A DNA stretch of 64,000 nucleotides from Roseomonas acroporae (GTDB taxonomy: Bacteria > Pseudomonadota > Alphaproteobacteria > Acetobacterales > Acetobacteraceae). Positions 61,240 through 64,000 of this stretch are shown one piece after another. The DNA lies in NCBI RefSeq assembly GCF_023223525.1, contig NZ_JALPRX010000057.1, positions 62,001 to 126,000 on the forward strand, in the 5' to 3' direction. Position numbers and translations under genes: made by a program. Each line of letters starts with the position of its first letter. The first letter of the stretch is position 1. The notes under the pieces are model-generated. The model was not told the origin of the DNA. It made no database searches and saw nothing but the letters and a program-made list of their open reading frames with translations.

Positions 61240-63699
61240 TCAGAGCTGCCGGATGCGCCGCAGGCGCTCCGCCTGCCGCCGGCCCACGGCGTCGAAGCCG
61301 TACTCGCCGCGGATATGCGCGGCCGCCGCCGCGACCCGCACCCGCCTGCCGGCCTCGTCATCGACCATGCGGCGCATCTGCCAGGCCGCATGCTCCGGGT
61401 CGGCCTCGGCCCAGACCTGGCCCGCGTGGAAGGGATGTTCGCCCTCCCGTACCGGCACGAGACGGAAGTCGACCGGATAGCCGGTGGCCGGCGAGACGAG
61501 CTCCGTGGTCGCCGAATAGTCGGTGGCGATCGCCGGCCGCCCGAGCGACAGGGCCGCCGCAACCGGCAGGCCGAGCGCCTCGCTGCGGTGCGTCGACAGC
61601 AGCGCGTCGCAGGCCGCGACCAGTCCCGGCAGCCCGCCGCCCGCCGCACCGGCCTCCACCAGATGCAGGCCGGGATCGTCGCCCATGGACTCGCGCAGCG
61701 CGGCGAGGTCGGCCTCGGGCAGGCTTCCGGCGGGTACCCCCAGCACGAGGTGCCGGCGCGGATCGTGGCGCCGCCCGTCCCGGAAGGCCCGCCGGAAGGC
61801 GGCGATGGCGGCGCCGGGATTCCGGCGCGCCAGGCCATCGCGGCCGAGGACGCAGAGGAACAGGAAGCCGTCCTCGGGCAGCCCGAGCGCGGCGCGCGGG
61901 AGGGGCGTCACCGGGTCGAATTCCAGCGGCAGCGGCATACGCGGCACCGGCCGCCCCGGCAGGGCGCGCACCAGCGTGGCCTGGACGAAGCGCGTCGGCG
62001 CCCAGATCTCGTCCACGAGGTCGCAGGCCGGCAGCAGGGCGGCGGGGAATTCCGGCAGCGCCCAGAGCGGCATGGCGATGCGGTAGGCATCGGGCCGCAG
62101 CGCGCCGCCGAGCCGCGCGACGACGGCCGGCAGGCCTTCGGCATCGACGCGGAACAGGGCCACCGGCGCCGTCGCCCGCCCGACGATGCGGTGGTCGTCG
62201 GGATGGGCCGCGCCGGGGGCGGCGGCAACGTCCGGTCCGGCGCCCGATGCCGCCCCCGATGCCGCCCCCAGTGCCGTCCCCGGTTCCGCTTCCGGGCCCG
62301 ATCCCGCGTCGACGCCCTCGACCCGGATTCCGCCCGCCACCAGCCCGCGCAGGGCGCGCCACCCGGTCTCGTGCGACTCGCCCGGCGGCCCGTGGGAGGC
62401 CGCGTGGAAATCGCCGACCACGCTGATCGCGGGCTCGTCGGCCGCCTGGGCCGGCGGCTGGCGCGTCGGGGGTGCCGCGTCGCCGAGGCGCTCCATCACC
62501 GGCTCCAGCAGCCGCCGGTCGCGCAGCAGGTTCAGCGCGTGCCTGCCGTACCAGCCGAAATAGCCGTTCACGCCCTCGCGCGTGCGCAGGTCGAAGCATT
62601 GCCGCAGCCCCGGCTCGCGCTCATGCACCCAGGCCATCAGGTTGGTGACGACGCGGCCGACGGCGCCGCGCCACGTGTCGGGTGCCGGCAGGTCCAGGAA
62701 GGACTCGTAGGTCTCGAACGGATCGCCGCCGGCCCAGACGAGGTGGCGCTCCCGGTACATGCGCCGCACCGCCTCCGGGATCGGCGTGCCCGAGGCGAAG
62801 CGGCCATAGGCGTAGAGGCCGTCGGGCAGCGTGCCGTGGCCGCTCGCCACCAGCCGATCGGCATAGGCGCGGCACAGCGCCAGCAGCGGGCCTTCCATCG
62901 CCGCGCCCGAGAAGGCCGTGGTGTACTTCGACAGCCGCGTCAGGTCGCGCGGATTGAAGCCGGAGAAGTGGAAGAAGCCGAGCGGCGCGCCGTCCACGCG
63001 CCACGTGCCGTCGGCGTCGCGCGACAAGTCGCGCTGCTGCAGGTTCCAGTAGGCGACGTTGAGGGTGGGGTCGCGCAGCACCCGCATGCGGGCGGCGTAG
63101 GCCGGGATCAGGTCCATGAACTTCTGGTCCACGAACACGCCGCCGGGCTGGTCGTTGACGCACTGGTAGCGCAGGCGCCGCGCCCACCACTGCAGCAGGC
63201 GCTCGGATTCCCCGCACGCGCCGATGCCGAGGAAGCCGAGGTTGAAGACGCCCGCCTGCATCACCCCGATGTCGCCGGGATAATGCTCGCCCTCCTCCGG
63301 ATGGCAGAGATGCGGCGTCAGCACGAAGGAGGCGCCGTCCTCGATCGCGTCGAGGACGGGGTGCAGGGGCGAGAAGATCTCGATGTCGGGATCGAAGTAG
63401 AGCACCGCGTCGTGGCCGCGTGCGAGCAGATGCAGGAACATGAACGGCTTGACCGCCGTGTTCAGCTCCATGATGTCGTAGCGGAAGGCGAAGTCCTCGA
63501 AGTCGCGGATGCCGAGTTCCGAGGCGGTGACCACCTCGACGCCCGCCGGGTAGAAGTCCGGCTCCCGGAGCCTGCCATCGGCGAGGCAGAGATAGGTCGT
63601 CGCGTCGGGATGCCGGGCCTTGGCGCTGCGGAGCAGGATGTCCGCCATGCGGACGTAGTTGTTCGAGCAGATCGTGAAGATCGCCAGGCTGCGTCGCAA
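61240..63699 (-). CDS. Two-domain glycosyltransferase (GT8-like plus GT4-like)
   Basis: An 819-residue protein starting at TTG with GGAGG seven bases before it. Domain one (about 1-330) opens with SLAIFTICSNNYVRMADILLRSAKARHPDA and contains VLYFDPDIEIFSPL, a DxD-like metal motif of a GT-A hexosyltransferase. The linker at about 480-520 is Ala/Gly/Pro-rich with short repeats. Domain two (about 540-815) is GT-B/GT4 type: LFLCVLGRDGLARRNPGAAIAAF, GLVAACDALLSTHRSEALGLPVAAALSLGRPAIATDYSATTELV, where the EALG/TEL pair marks the nucleotide-sugar site. Likely makes surface polysaccharide or glycoprotein; sugars unknown. Confidence 0.82.
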   Translation of the reverse strand: MRRSLAIFTICSNNYVRMADILLRSAKARHPDATTYLCLADGRLREPDFYPAGVEVVTASELGIRDFEDFAFRYDIMELNTAVKPFMFLHLLARGHDAVLYFDPDIEIFSPLHPVLDAIEDGASFVLTPHLCHPEEGEHYPGDIGVMQAGVFNLGFLGIGACGESERLLQWWARRLRYQCVNDQPGGVFVDQKFMDLIPAYAARMRVLRDPTLNVAYWNLQQRDLSRDADGTWRVDGAPLGFFHFSGFNPRDLTRLSKYTTAFSGAAMEGPLLALCRAYADRLVASGHGTLPDGLYAYGRFASGTPIPEAVRRMYRERHLVWAGGDPFETYESFLDLPAPDTWRGAVGRVVTNLMAWVHEREPGLRQCFDLRTREGVNGYFGWYGRHALNLLRDRRLLEPVMERLGDAAPPTRQPPAQAADEPAISVVGDFHAASHGPPGESHETGWRALRGLVAGGIRVEGVDAGSGPEAEPGTALGAASGAASGAGPDVAAAPGAAHPDDHRIVGRATAPVALFRVDAEGLPAVVARLGGALRPDAYRIAMPLWALPEFPAALLPACDLVDEIWAPTRFVQATLVRALPGRPVPRMPLPLEFDPVTPLPRAALGLPEDGFLFLCVLGRDGLARRNPGAAIAAFRRAFRDGRRHDPRRHLVLGVPAGSLPEADLAALRESMGDDPGLHLVEAGAAGGGLPGLVAACDALLSTHRSEALGLPVAAALSLGRPAIATDYSATTELVSPATGYPVDFRLVPVREGEHPFHAGQVWAEADPEHAAWQMRRMVDDEAGRRVRVAAAAAHIRGEYGFDAVGRRQAERLRRIRQL

Positions 63700-63873
63700 G
63701 GTGTGCCTCCATCCCCCGGGAACATTCCGCACCCGCTTCCCATGACGGGCCCGCCGGGGACGATCGGCTGTCGCGCAGGACGGATAGGCACAAGCCCGGC
63801 CTGCCACAAGGGGCCTTGCCGCGACGCGCCCGCCGGATGTTCCACCATCCGGCGATCCGCGACCCTCTTGCCG

Positions 63874-63923
63874 GAGCGGATTCACGCCTCCGGGCGTTCC
63901 GCCCTCCGGCGATCCGCTCTAGA
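63874..63923. repeat. Palindromic dispersed repeat, inverted (type A, copy 3)
   Basis: GAGCGGATTCACGCCTCCGG, then the inner GGGCG/CGCCC hairpin, then GGCGATCCGCTCTAGA. On the minus strand this equals the copies at 22181 and 54735. The element ends ten bases before the ATG of the last, partial gene. Confidence 0.88.
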
Positions 63924-63933
63924 CTCCCGCGCG

Positions 63934-64000
63934 ATGCGCATCCCGACCAACACCAAGGCGGCCGCCGCCGCCCGTCTCCTGCTGGCCGCGGCGCTTCTCG
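63934..64000 (+). CDS. Start of a secreted protein (partial, runs off the window)
   Basis: Only the first 22 codons are visible: a basic N-terminus followed by an Ala/Leu-rich stretch (ARLLLAAALL), the start of a signal peptide. No function can be given. A type A palindrome lies immediately upstream, so its leader RNA may begin within or near it. Confidence 0.5.
   Translation, partial: MRIPTNTKAAAAARLLLAAALL

Noticed and set aside
1-64000. tRNA or rRNA genes
   Set aside because: No cloverleaf or T-loop signature (GTTCGANTCC followed by an acceptor stem) was found; GTTCGAACC near 21003 belongs to a repeat element.

Overview
The window is very GC-rich throughout, with strong third-position G/C bias in every real gene. 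Its gene set points to an alphaproteobacterium of the Acetobacteraceae (Roseomonas-like). The main indications are CobS and CobT of the aerobic cobaltochelatase, a bolA / J-domain protein / cobS / cobT neighbourhood that is common in Alphaproteobacteria, GatCAB, a mutS-glnD pair, a hybrid malic enzyme, and several orphan tripartite-type solute receptors (TctC/Bug, DctP). The taxonomic call is an inference from gene content, not from a marker tree. No rRNA, tRNA, CRISPR array, prophage or complete insertion sequence was found.

Layout. 0.4-2 kb: a GT-C family membrane glycosyltransferase. 2-6 kb: the gatC-gatA-gatB operon (minus), divergent from ruvX. 6.2-7.3 kb: a small HIRAN-like protein and a bacterial OGFr-type protein. 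7.4-13.7 kb: a complete peptide/nickel-type ABC importer, with its binding protein divergent from a permease-permease-ATPase-ATPase run that ends in a small lipoprotein. 13.9-17.7 kb: a possible aminomuconate-deaminase-like protein, a TctC receptor and a 14-TM DHA2 exporter. 17.9-23.3 kb: an esterase-like lipoprotein, cobT, cobS and a J-domain gene, divergent from bolA. 23.5-26.8 kb: a DUF2889 gene, an unknown gene and an orphan histidine kinase. 27.3-31.8 kb: an RND efflux adaptor and pump. 32-34.4 kb: a solitary molybdenum-hydroxylase large subunit. 34.7-43.2 kb: glnD and mutS (overlapping), divergent from maeB. 43.6-50.4 kb: a Cas2/SinR-like small protein, a DctP receptor, a lipoprotein, a GT2/PlsC pair, coaBC and an acyl-CoA thioesterase. 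50.6-57.2 kb: a LivJ-type receptor, ubiE, a repeat-containing secreted protein, a ureohydrolase, an EamA transporter with a small coupled membrane protein, and a DedA protein. 57.4-63.7 kb: a second EamA transporter, efp, an inositol-monophosphatase-like gene, and a two-domain glycosyltransferase with a coiled-coil partner. A partial secreted-protein gene runs off the right edge.

Most genes are housekeeping or transport. The less ordinary content lies between them. Three dispersed repeat families recur: a roughly 50-bp palindrome (3 copies), a roughly 105-bp double-hairpin element (2 copies), and a composite of GC hairpins with a shared core (5 loci). There are also many short tandem arrays of 12-23 bp. 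Several of these touch gene ends, a ribosome-binding site or operon junctions. The most unusual protein is an oligopeptide-type permease with an apparent internal duplication of about 60 residues.
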